Shown in pieces: positions 25,901 to 36,257 of a stretch of DNA of 64,000 nucleotides; within the stretch, counting starts at the first letter, position 1; each line of letters starts with the position of its first letter. Position numbers and translations under genes: made by a program. The stretch comes from Ariolimax columbianus (taxonomy: Eukaryota; Mollusca; Gastropoda; Stylommatophora; Arionidae): assembly GCA_036924085.1 (NCBI GenBank), contig JAVGWX010000013.1, forward strand, positions 46,061,175-46,125,174, given 5' to 3'. A model generated the notes under the pieces. The model had not been told where the DNA came from. It saw only the letters and a program-made list of their open reading frames with translations, and did not search any database.

Positions 25901-28900
25901 ACAAGAAGAGTACAAGAGTACAAGAAGAGTACAAGAGTACAAGAAGAGTACAAGAGTACAAGAAGAGTACAAGAAGAGTACAAGAGTACAAGAAGAGTAC
26001 AAGAGTACAAGAAGAGTACAAGAGTACAAGAAGAGTACAAGAGTACAAGAAGAGTACAAGAGTACAAGAAGAGTACAAGAGTACAAGAAGAGTACAAGAG
26101 TACAAGAAGAGTACAAGAGTACAAGAAGAGTACAAGAGTACAAGAAGAGTACAAGAGTTCAAGAGTACAAGAAGAGTACAAGAGTACAAGAGTACAAGAG
26201 TACAAGAAGAGTACAAGAAGAGTACAAGAGTACAAGAAGAGTACAAGAAGAGTACAAGAAGAGTACAAGAGTACAAGAGTTCAAGAGTACAAGAAGAGTA
26301 CAAGAAGAGTACAAGAGTACAAGAAGAGTACAAGAGTACAAGAAGAGTACAAGAGTACAAGAAGAGTACAAGAAGAGTACAAGAGTACAAGAGTACAAGA
26401 GTACAAGAAGAGTACAAGAAGAGTACAAGAGTACAAGAGTTCAAGAGTACAAGAAGAGTACAAGAAGAGTACAAGAGTACAAGAAGAGTACAAGAGTACA
26501 AGAAGAGTACAAGAAGAGTACAAGAGTACAAGAAGAGTACAAGAGTACAAGAAGAGTACAAGAGTACAAGAAGAGTACAAGAGTACAAGAAGAGTACAAG
26601 AGTACAAGAAGAGTACAAGAGTACAAGAAGAGTACAAGAGTACAAGAAGAGTTCAAGAAGAGTACAAGAGTACAAGAGTACAAGAAGAGTACAAGAAGAG
26701 TACAAGAAGAGTACAAGAAGAGTACAAGAAGAGTACAAGAAGAGTACAAGAGTACAAGAGTACAAGAAGAGTACAAGAAGAGTGCAAGAGTACAAGAGTA
26801 CAAGAAGAGTACAAGAAGAGTACAAGAAGAGTACAAGAAGAGTACAAGAAGAGTACAAGAAGAGTACAAGAAGAGTACAAGAGTACAAGAAGAGTACAAG
26901 AAGAGTGCAAGAGTACAAGAGTACAAGAAGAGTACAAGAGTACAAGAAGAGTACAAGAGTACAAGAAGAGTACAAGAAGAGTACAAGAGTACAAGAAGAG
27001 TACAAGAAGAGTACAAGAAGAGTACAAGAAGAGTACAAGAGTACAAGAGTACAAGAAGAGTACAAGAAGAGTGCAAGAGTACAAGAGTACAAGAAGAGTA
27101 CAAGAGTACAAGAAGAGTACAAGAGTACAAGAGTACAAGAAGAGTACAAGAAGAGTACAAGAGTACAAGAGTACAAGAAGAGTACAAGAAGAGTTCAAGA
27201 AGAGTACAAGAGTACAAGAAGAGTACAAGAAGAATTCAAGAAGAGTACAAGAGTACAAGAGTTCAAGAGTACAAGAGTACAAGAGGAGTTCAAGAAGAGT
27301 ACAAGAGTACAAGAAGAGTACAAGAAGAGTACAAGAAGAGTACAAGAAGAGTTCAAGAAGAGTACAAGAAGAGTACAAGAAGAGTACAAGAAGAGTACAA
27401 GAGTACAAGAGTGCAAGAGTACAAGAGGAGTTCAAGAAGAGTACAAGAGTACAAGAAGAGTACAAGAAGAGTACAAGAAGAGTACAAGAAGAGTACAAGA
27501 AGAGTTCAAGAGTACAAGAAGAGTACAAGAAGAGTTCAAGAGTACAAGAGTACAAGAAGAGTACAAGAGTACAAGAAGAGTACAAGAGTACAAGAAGAGT
27601 ACAAGAGTACAAGAAGAGTACAAGAGTACAAGAGTACAAGAAGAGTACAAGAAGAGTACAAGAGTACAAGAGTACAAGAAGAGTACAAGAGTACAAGAAG
27701 AGTACAAGAGTACAAGAAGAGTACAAGAAGAGTACAAGAGTACAAGAGTACAAGAAGAGTACAAGAGTACAAGAGTACAAGAAGAGTACAAGAAGAGTAC
27801 AAGAAGAGTACAAGAGTACAAGAAGAGTACAAGAAGAGTACAAGAAGAGTACAAGAGTACAAGAAGAGTACAAGAAGAGTACAAGAAGAGTACAAGAAGA
27901 GTACAAGAAGAGTACAAGAAGAGTACAAGAAGAGTACAAGAGTACAAGAGTACAAGAAGAGTACAAGAAGAGTACAAGAAGAGTACAAGAGTACAAGAAG
28001 AGTACAAGAAGAGTACAAGAAGAGTACAAGAAGAGTTCAAGAGTACAAGAAGAGTACAAGAAGAGTACAAGAAGAGTTCAAGAGTACAAGAAGAGTACAA
28101 GAAGAGTACAAGAAGAGTACAAGAGTACAAGAAGAGTACAAGAAGAGTACAAGAAGAGTACAAGAAGAGTACAAGAAGAGTACAAGAAGAGTACAAGAAG
28201 AGTACAAGAAGAGTACAAGAGTACAAGAAGAGTACAAGAAGAGTACAAGAGTACAAGAAGAGTACAAGAAGAGTTCAAGAGTACAAGAGTACAAGAAGAG
28301 TACAAGAGTACAAGAAGAGTACAAGAAGAGTACAAGAAGAGTACAAGAAGAGTACAAGAAGAGTTCAAGAGTACAAGAAGAGTACAAGAGTACAAGAAGA
28401 GTACAAGAAGAGTACAAGAAGAGTACAAGAAGAGTACAAGAAGAGTACAAGAGTACAAGAGTACAAGAAGAGTACAAGAAGAGTTCAAGAGTACAAGAGT
28501 ACAAGAAGAGTACAAGAAGAGTACAAGAGTACAAGAAGAGTACAAGAAGAGTACAAGAAGAGTACAAGAAGAGTACAAGAAGAGTACAAGAAGAGTACAA
28601 GAAGAGTACAAGAAGAGTACAAGAGTACAAGAAGAGTACAAGAAGAGTACAAGAGTACAAGAAGAGTACAAGAAGAGTACAAGAAGAGTACAAGAGTACA
28701 AGAAGAGTTCAAGAGTACAAGAGTACAAGAAGAGTACAAGAGTACAAGAGTACAAGAAGAGTACAAGAAGAGTACAAGAGTACAAGAAGAGTACAAGAGT
28801 ACAAGAAGAGTACAAGAAGAGTTCAAGAGTACAAGAGTACAAGAAGAGTTCAAGAGTACAAGAAGAGTACAAGAAGAGTACAAGAGTACAAGAAGAGTAC

Positions 28901-29426
28901 AAGAAGAGTTCAAGAGTACAAGAAGAGTACAAGAGTACAAGAAGAGTACAAGAGTACAAGAAGAGTACAAGAGTACAAGAAGAGTACAAGAAGAGTTCAA
29001 GAGTACAAGAAGAGTACAAGAGTACAAGAAGAGTACAAGAGTACAAGAAGAGTACAAGAGTACAAGAAGAGTACAAGAAGAGTACAAGAAGAGTACAAGA
29101 GTACAAGAAGAGTACAAGAAGAGTTCAAGAGTACAAGAGTACAAGAAGAGTACAAGAGTACAAGAGTACAAGAAGAGTACAAGAAGAGTACAAGAGTACA
29201 AGAAGAGTACAAGAGTACAAGAAGAGTACAAGAGTACAAGAAGAGTACAAGAGTACAAGAAGAGTACAAGAGTACAAGAAGAGTACAAGAAGAGTACAAG
29301 AGTACAAGAGTACAAGAAGAGTACAAGAAGAGTACAAGAGTACAAGAAGAGTACAAGAAGAGTACAAGAGTACAAGAAGAGTACAAGAGTACAAGAGTAC
29401 AAGAGTACAAGAAGAGTACAAGAGTA
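7935..29426. repeat. 21.5-kb satellite of interleaved 8-bp and 11-bp units
   Basis: This is a continuous array of GAGTACAA (8 bp) and GAAGAGTACAA (11 bp) in irregular order, roughly 2,000-2,500 units. The main variants change TAC to TGC or TTC. Rare private changes (GTGAAAG, ATAAGAG, AAGATGAG, AGAGGAG, AAAATAG) serve as markers. The + strand is purine-rich and shows no CT dinucleotide that I could find. Both unit lengths equal 2 modulo 3, so all three + frames read the same cycle (VQE[E]YK[K]STR[R]). The minus frames read a Leu/Ser/Cys/Tyr cycle. This makes very long open frames (for example 11288-29431, 6,047 codons, opening at GTG rather than ATG). I see no promoter, splice structure or family resemblance. 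The array fills an intron of the UBR gene. Confidence 0.98.
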
Positions 29427-30035
29427 TGTGACAATTCTAAAAAGGAATATATGACACTTCTAAAAAAGAGAAGTATGTGACACTTCTAAAGAGGAATATA
29501 TGACACTTCTAAAAAGGAATATATGACACTTCTAAAGATGAATATATGACACTTCTAAAGAGGAATCTATGACACTTCTAAAAAGGAGTATGACACTTCT
29601 AAAGAGGAGTATATGACACTTCTAAAGAGGAGTGTGTGTATGTGACACTTCTAAAGAGGAATATATGACACTTCTAAAGAGGAATATATGACACTTCTAA
29701 CAAGGAGTATATGACACTTTTAAAGATGAATATATGACACTTCTAAAGAGGAGTATATGGCACTTCTAAAGAGGAGTATATGACACTTCTAAAGAGGAGT
29801 TTGTGTATGTGACACTTCTAAAGAGGAATATATGACACTTCTAAAGAGGAATATATGACACTTCTAACAAGGAATATATGACACTTCTAACAAGGAGTAT
29901 ATGACACTTCTAAAAAAAGAGAAGTATATGACACTTCTAAAGAGGAATATATGACACTTCTGACTAGGAGTATATGACACTTCTAAAGAGGAGTATATGA
30001 CACTTCTAAAGAGGGGTCCATGACAACCACAAAGA
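29424..30035. repeat. 23-bp minisatellite, right flank of satellite
   Basis: About 25 units of 23 bp (TATGACACTTCTAAAGAGGA plus ATA) with small variations. The first unit reads TGTGACAATTC and is closest to the left-flank units. It ends about 75 bp from the UBR exon i donor, after a GT-rich stretch and a run of C. Confidence 0.95.
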
Positions 30036-30109
30036 CAGAGTGTGTGTACACCACACACCCCCCCCCCCAATCCTATAAATAGGTTACCATCTGCAGCAAG
30101 CAGACCTAC

Positions 30110-30262
30110 CAGAGAGGAGTCTGATGCAGTGCTGCTTGATCGTGTCGGGGCTCATTACTTGACTTGTCACGGCAGCGAAGCGAACCAAAGCACCAAGCAG
30201 TGCAATCTGTCTTTCTGTGGTGGACTCGAAAACCGCCAAGTTCTCTCTTTCCAGCTCTTGCT
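30110..30262 (-). CDS. UBR2: UBR1/2-like exon i
   Basis: This 153-bp exon has a TTTTCTTTTCAG acceptor and a GTAGGT donor. Two leading bases complete a Glu codon with exon h, and it ends one base into a codon. It encodes ERENLAVFESTTERQIALLG, then ALVRFAAVTSQ and IKQHCIRLLS. This matches the L-x-x-L-x-R-F-A-A segment of UBR2. The donor opens the 22.4-kb satellite-filled intron: the 23-bp minisatellite ends only about 75 bp away. Confidence 0.92.
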
Positions 30263-30801
30263 CTGAAAAGAAAATGTATAACAATAAATATATTTATATA
30301 TATAGGGCTTGGCAAAAGCGCTCGTCTGCGAAAAGTAAAAATTTTTGCTTGACGAGTTAAAAAAATATCAGGTTTTAATTATTAATCACGTTTTTAATCG
30401 TTAGCACATAACATATTCTCGCACGATTATTAATGATATTACGGTTTGAATAGATTGTACATAAGCTAGCTTATGATGATGAATCTAAATTTACCTCCAC
30501 TACCACATTTTAAACCTACTAAACCCATGAATAATGGTACTTCAGTGCTAAAACTACCAAGAATGTTCAAGGACACAAACGCCATGCCTCTGACAGCAGT
30601 GAATTTTTTCTTAAGAAGAAATAAACTAATATTGTGTAAGTGGTACAATATATTTTGGTTTGGTACGCGTTATTTAAAAATAAAAGTGAATTAGTGCCTA
30701 GTTTAAATTTGTTAACATAGATTGCATGACTGTAGTCCAACCATGCTGACTAGTGAAACTTTTGACAGACTGGTGGGCCACCTTAAAATTTGTCAAGCCC
30801 T

Positions 30802-30822
30802 GTATATATATATATATATATG
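30802..30822. repeat. (TA)n microsatellite
   Basis: About ten TA units. A second short one is at about 62671-62690. Confidence 0.9.
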
Positions 30823-30910
30823 TACTTCTCAATCCTATATGCGGAATGTGTTCTACATGATGATGATGACTTCTCAGTAGACAATCTAATGTTAGTTCAA
30901 CTATTGGGGG

Positions 30911-31560
30911 TCGAAGATGCAGCACAGTGAATCTTCTTCTTCGTTCAGAAACTCCCGCAACCAAGCCCTGAAAAGGACTTTGCAATTAGAAGGATGTGGT
31001 GCGAGGAATGAAATGTGTTGTTGTAATTAACAGCTTGACTGAGATATCTGCACCTTTCGGTCTGGCACATCCGACTCCAGTATGGCATTTTTGGGTGCCG
31101 GTCAGCCTTTCCTCTTCAATACCTTCTCCTTAGCCAGTCTGCCCTGTTCCAGCTTGTTATCCAGGATCATCATGTGGAGGCGGAGAAGGGTCTTGGCAGT
31201 TCTGGGTTGCTGGCCCTGACACTAGCAGTCAGCTTTGGGTCGGTGACTGCTTCAGCTCATGCACTGCTCAGCATTTTTATCCCAGCACAGTGAATGAGCT
31301 TGCTGCTTGCATCAGGGTCATAATACCAGAGCTGCCCAAGATGCTATTCCACCTCTGACAAGAAGGCTCTGACAACAAGTTGCATTAGTGTAGCCTGGCA
31401 AGAAAATATGGATTTCAGTGCGCAGGCAAACCTAGGTCCCAAAAAGCCAGCTGAAACAGATTTGTAACGCCAAAAGGTGAGATATCGCAGCTTCGCTGTA
31501 AACTGTGACATGTCACTACATCTTTTTCAGGACGAATGCAGAAAAAGAGTTAAATTATTA
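30911..31560 (+). mobile_element. GAA-tailed repeat B', interrupted by a B copy
   Basis: Starts GATGCAGCACAGTGAAT, is interrupted at 30933-31283, and resumes GAGCTTGCTGCTTGCATCAG to CAGGACGAATGCAGAAAAAG. Related full copies are at 43055-43367 and 62234-62540. Non-coding, about 300 bp without the insert. Confidence 0.8.
30933..31283 (-). mobile_element. GAA-tailed SINE-like repeat B, with TSD
   Basis: A 351-bp insert in minus orientation, starting (CTT)n CGTTC and ending TTTTTATCCC. The 12-bp repeat AGCACAGTGAAT lies at 30921-30932 and 31284-31295. It is non-coding. The 5' end (GGGATAAAAATGCTGAGCAG on the minus strand) may derive from a tRNA-like head but lacks a clear B box. Confidence 0.88.
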
Positions 31561-31567
31561 CAATGAT

Positions 31568-33075
31568 CATCTACTTCTTCTGTGTTTGTCCTGAAAAGGA
31601 TATGTCATAGGTTTCAGTGAGGCTGCGATAAATGCACCTTTTGGCTCGACTTATTCTAGCTCGCGGTTTTGGGTACCAGGTCAGTCTTCCAATTGTGATC
31701 CCTACTCCTTCTAGAACATGGCATACCACCTTTACTCCAGACTTAGCTTTTTCCACGGTGGATATTCACCACAAAATAGACTGCCAGGTGCTCAACCAAT
31801 TGGCAGGTAGCGACCACAGGCCAATTAGGCTAGAAGTTGATATGGACGTAGGCCCACAAGAAATATGACCACTCCCACGTTGGAACTACAGACGAGCAGA
31901 CTGGGATAGATTTGCACTGCTGACAGATGGACTGTGTGAAACCATCAACACACGGAATAACAATATGAAACCCATGGTGGAAAGCCTAAGCAAAGCAATA
32001 ATGCAAGCAGCCATCGAAACCATCCCAAGAGGGGCAAGGAAAAACTACAAGCCATACCGGAATGATGAATTGCAGAAAGCGGAAAACGAAGTCTCAAATG
32101 CTAGGAACATGGCAGAGAGAGAACAATCTAAGGAGGCAAATATCGCCCTCAAAGCGAAATACAAAAGAACACTAAACCAAATAACAAGAGACAGCTGGAA
32201 AAACAAAACAGAAAGCCTCAATTTAGATAAAGAAGGGAACAAACTATGGAAGTTAGTCAGGGCCACGCATGACGAAACTCCATCAAATAAACAAATTACC
32301 ATCAAGCAGGGCGACAACATGCTTACTGAAAAAAAAGCAGCAAACGCCTTTATAGAACATTATGCCAGAGCAAACCACATTGATGTCCCTACAGAAAGGC
32401 ATACAGACATTAGTGAAGAACAAAAGAGCCACGACAACATCAATATGGCACCAGAGGAGCACATGATGGCAAAACTAACAATGAATTAAATGGAAGAGGC
32501 CATGAGAACTTTAAAGAAAAAGAAATCGCCCGGAAAAGATGGGGTAACAAATGCTGATGGGGCTGGACCAAACAGCAAAGAGGAAGTTACTATCAGTCCT
32601 GAACCAAAGTAGTATGAAACTAGTATGACATACGAAGAGTCAAAAAGGCTTATTAGAGCTAGATACATGACCAAATGGGAAACAGAACATACTGGCTACA
32701 CAAAAAAACGACGCCTATTACCAGTTGAACAGAAGAGAGCAGGTCATGGTCTTCAGACTTCGCACAGACCACAATAGACTGAGGTACCACCTATTCAATA
32801 AACTGAAGATAGGTGGCACTGACGAATGCAGTTGTGGTACCGGAAAAATGACCGCTGAACATCTGCTGCAAAACTGTCCAAAATACGAGGACCAGAGAAA
32901 GCACATGTGGCCATCACCAGTGGCAACACTAGACAAGCTCTATGGCAGTGTCGTCAGCCTCAGGATGACTGCTGCTTTTTTCGAAAAAATACAGGTTGAC
33001 GTCTGACAGCGTAGGAAGAAGAAGAAGATCCCTACTCCCTTACCCAGACTACACTAGCTATGAGTTACTGACTGC
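31568..33075 (-). mobile_element. GAA-tailed repeat B', split by the deleted LINE
   Basis: Minus-strand B' from CTTCTTCTGTGTTTGTCCTG to CCTACTCC, resuming after the LINE at 31709-33026 with CTTACCCAGACTACACTAG. This gives the relative age: B' first, LINE second. Confidence 0.78.
31709..33026 (+). mobile_element. I-like LINE copy, 5'-truncated and internally deleted, with TSD
   Basis: Same family as 43796-46493. It is flanked by 12-bp GATCCCTACTCC at 31697-31708 and 33027-33038 and ends in (GAA)n. It begins within the endonuclease (TWHTTFTPDLAF, then SDHRPIRL, the catalytic SDH motif near 31816), runs through the linker, and at about 32609 jumps from the start of the RT to the end of RNase H, losing about 1.87 kb. 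It then continues to the CCHC knuckle. A stop after VGPQE, a stop at 32487 and a small deletion near 32550 make it non-coding. Confidence 0.92.
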
Positions 33076-33079
33076 TGTC

Positions 33080-33215
33080 AGTTCACAAGCCCTCAACAGG
33101 TCTTTGCAAGTAGCAGGTTGTAGTCCGGAGAACGGAATGCGTTGTGTCGCTAGTTTACAGCTTAATTGCGATATTTGCACCTTTCGGTCTGACACGCATG
33201 TCTTCAATGGCAGGT
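33080..33215 (-). mobile_element. Repeat B fragment
   Basis: Minus-strand piece of B (CAAGCCCTCAACAGGTCTTT to CGGTCTGACACGCATG) without tail or 5' part. Confidence 0.75.
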
Positions 33216-33626
33216 TCAATGCTGTATTTCTTAACACAGTGGTCCTCAACAGCTGGGGAATCCTCTCGCTAGTAACTGAGGAATTTTAGGGTGGGTGGGG
33301 TGTGCGGCACACACCACACTCAGTCTGTTGGAATATCACTCATTCTTCAAACTACAATTCTTCATATTGTCTTTATTGTGACGACATAGCTATTCACTTT
33401 CATTCTCGCTTGTCATACTGTTTTGTTTAGATTGAGGAAAAGATAAATTATGATGACAAGTTGATTTATAGAAATTGTATAGCATTGTTCCCGTCATATT
33501 CCGGTATTTCGCCACATTCTGTGCATACAAAAATTTGAAGGAAAAAAACCACAAAAAAAACCTAAAATCCCAAGTTTCTCATTGACTATAATCTTCACCA
33601 GAATAAACTGGATTGTAATACTCTTG

Positions 33627-33886
33627 TAGGGAGCCATGTAGCGCAGTGGTTAGCGCGCTGGCTTCGCATCTGAGTGGTCCTGGGATCATTCCCCAGTTAA
33701 GGCGGTAGTGTTTTTTTCAGACCGCAATGGCTCCAGGGTCGACCCAGCCTTAAATGGTTCAGTCCAAGAAGTAAAAGTGGCGAGGGAGAGGAGATGGCTA
33801 CCGCCCTCATATAGTCGAGCCTTTGAAATGTGAGATAGTTAACACCTCACACCCCTACGGCAGTAATGCTATGGGTTACTTTACTT
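33627..33886 (+). mobile_element. Second tRNA-derived SINE family, with TSD
   Basis: Head GGGAGCCATGTAGCGCAGTG has a perfect A box (TAGCGCAGTGG); the B box is degraded (GGGATCATTCC). The body includes CAGCCTTAAATGGTTCAGTC, and the 3' end is TTACTTTACTT. The 11-bp repeat TAATACTCTTG lies at 33616-33626 and 33887-33897. It landed inside a short tandem repeat. Confidence 0.88.
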
Positions 33887-33889
33887 TAA

Positions 33890-34030
33890 TACTCTTGCAC
33901 ATTTATTGGAATGTAACACTCTTGCACTGTTATTTATTGGATTGTAACACTCTTGCACTGTTATTTATTGGATTGTAATACTCTTGCACTGTTATTTATT
34001 GGATTGTAATACTCTTGCACTGTATTTAAT
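33890..34030. repeat. 31-bp tandem repeat
   Basis: Units start at 33891 (27 bp), 33918, 33949, 33980 and 34011, core ACTCTTGCACTGTTATTTAT plus TGGATTGTAAT. The partial unit left of the SINE shows the array existed before the SINE insertion. Confidence 0.9.
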
Positions 34031-34059
34031 TTGTCATTTATTGAAGCATACTTCAGTTT

Positions 34060-34729
34060 TGTATGTTAACCGATTACACTCTAACATGGCCAATATACTT
34101 TTTTAACTTTTAAGTAACCATTGGTGAAAAAATTTGCCTGGCCATTGTCTGTCGTTTTTATCAGACATTTCACATCTAACGTTTTTTTCAAAGTGTTTAA
34201 ATCATAGACGGACAACCAGGCTACCCTAGAAATCTGCTGAAAATACTGCTCTTTCAATTGTAGAGAGTTCCACTACCCTCCTGGTCAGTTGAACACAATG
34301 GCGATTTTGAAATTTGTTTTAGACATTTGGAAATAATTTCTTCTGCTTTTCCCTTGGATTTGAAGATTCACCTATTTATTGATTATTGAGGAGTTAATTT
34401 TTTGCAACAGATTTTTCTGAGGTAGATCTGTTTAGTTTATGTAAATACAATAATGTTTATAGTGGAAACTAACAGATATGGTCATCTTGTAAATATCAAT
34501 TATTCATTTTCTATGGAAATTAAAAAACATTTTTTCAAGCAAGGGACGCTGAAAACGAGCCTATATGTTTGTGCTGTTTTTCAACATTTTCACCATCTTC
34601 TTGTATCTCAGAAACTACTAACACAGACAACAAAAACACCAACAAGTTCTTTCTTAATCTATGTCTCTACACACAACAAAATCACTTCTTTAGACCATCA
34701 AATAACAGAAGCCTAAATGGCATACTCAC
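34060..34729 (+). repeat. Interspersed repeat family D
   Basis: Shares long blocks (CTATATGTTTGTGCTGTTTT, ATCTTCTTGT, AGACCATCAAATAA) with 47880-48360 and, inverted, with 60480-61050. No coding frame. It runs up to the donor of UBR exon h. Confidence 0.75.
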
Positions 34730-34817
34730 CCGTTGACAGAATGGTGTAGGCACAAGTATTCCAAGCCATCACAGAAACACGGTGGTCTTCGTCTTCCGGT
34801 TCAACACCAAGACCAAA
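34730..34817 (-). CDS. UBR2: UBR1/2-like exon h
   Basis: This 88-bp exon has an ACATGCAG acceptor and a GTGAGT donor. It starts in phase 0 and ends one base into a codon. It encodes FGLGVEPEDEDHRVSVMAW followed by NTCAYTILST, clearly matching the P-x-E-D-P-R-V-P-x-x-x-W-x-x-C-A-Y-T-I-x-S motif of UBR1/UBR2. Repeat family D abuts the donor side. Confidence 0.92.
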
Positions 34818-35142
34818 CTGCATGTAAAAGGAATATGCAAAATAGCAAACCAGACAAAATGAGCTGCAACTCAAAATACCTTCATCTACTATTTCACCAC
34901 AGACAAATGGAACTGCAACTCAAAATATCTTCATATACTATTTCACCATGACAGGCGCATATTCGGATTCCGCAAGGTAATGCCCCTATGAAAGTAAACC
35001 CATTTTAAAATGTGCGCTGAAGTCAGATGAGCTGGGCTGTTGGCCGCAAAAACCAGTACAACGCACTCTGTGTTAGGAAACAAATGGTAAAACGAATAAA
35101 TTAAATTTGAACTAAAATATAATATTTTTTTTTAAATCTATC

Positions 35143-35605
35143 ATTTCTATGTCAGAGCAGCTATAGAGTACTTGTCTCTAAGTGGCGAAGGGACTAGGTT
35201 TGATCCCATGTCTCTGCATGTCAATTTACCCTGATGTAAATTGAAGCCTAATTTGGGATAACAAAAATGCTCAACAGTGCATGAGCTGTAGCGGCCAAAG
35301 CTGAGTGCAAGCATCAGGGCCAGAGACCCTGAGTTGTCAAGACTCTTCTCCCTCCACCTCCACATGATGATCCTGGATAACAGACCACAACTAGGCAGAC
35401 TGGCTAAGGAGAAAGGATTGACGAGGGAAGGCTAACCCGGTACCCAAAAATGCCATGCTGAAGTTGGATGTGTCAGACCAAAAGGTGCAAATATCTCAGT
35501 CAAGATGTAAATTACGACACAACGCATTCCATTCTCCAGACTTCATTTTGCTACTTGCAAAGCACGTTTTAGGGCTTGGTAGCGGAGTTTGAGAACGAAA
35601 GACGA
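35143..35605 (+). mobile_element. Repeat B copy with tRNA-like upstream part
   Basis: B sequence from about 35258 (GGGATAACAAAAATGCTCAA) to GAACGAAAGACGAAGAAG. Immediately upstream at 35143-35257 is a segment with a B-box-like GGTTTGATCCC (35197-35207), which could be its own head or a neighbouring old SINE. Confidence 0.65.
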
Positions 35606-35639
35606 AGAAGGTACCTGATTTATAGTTAGAGAATGCAAG

Positions 35640-36010
35640 GCATTGCAAAAAGGAACTGGCTACCTCTTAGTTCAACTGTACTTCTACAGGGGCATATGCC
35701 CATGTGCCTGTCCTAGCTCTGGTATGAGCTGGATGTAGCCGGGAGTGGAGTAGCCTGCTTAGCGGGCTAGGCTCGAGCAGCTTAATACTCCGCTGCGTTG
35801 GGACAAGCGCTTACAGAGGGTGGTTAACCTATGTGCAAGTCCATCTTAATAGACTCAAACACTAGAGCAAAGTAGATCTGCAGCCTGTTAGGTGCCATCT
35901 ATGCTGGTCTAAACAAACCACCTAACCATGGCCTGTGTTATGCCATGTTCCTCAGTTAGTAGCCTCTTACGACATGCTCTGTGAGGCAGTGGTGCTATTC
36001 TTGTCTTTGT
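35640..36010 (+). repeat. Interspersed repeat family C
   Basis: Contains AGTCCATCTTAATAGACTC and GCAGCCTGTTAGGTGCCATC, shared with 39860-39930 and 58840-58930. Non-coding. Confidence 0.65.
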
Positions 36011-36257
36011 CATCCACAGCTACCCCATCTATGTAATAAAGAGCTTATATCTAGTACAATGCAATTTTTAACACTTCATCTTCAAAGGCAGTGTCTACTA
36101 TGGGACTGCCTTGTAACTTTTTTTTACTGTGTCTCAACCTTGTAACGGTAGAGGAGCTTGACGGTCGCCAATACTCCAAGAGATATGCCAGCTGCAGAAT
36201 ACATAGCTACAAGTAAGATTGTTCACGGTTGACAAGTCAAAGGTTAGGAGCTGGGTC

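Noticed and set aside
7887..29480. Dozens of very long open frames on both strands (up to 6,047 codons)
   Set aside because: They follow from a stop-free repeat whose unit lengths keep phase. Most open at GTG or TTG, they overlap in every frame, and they show no domain other than the repeat.
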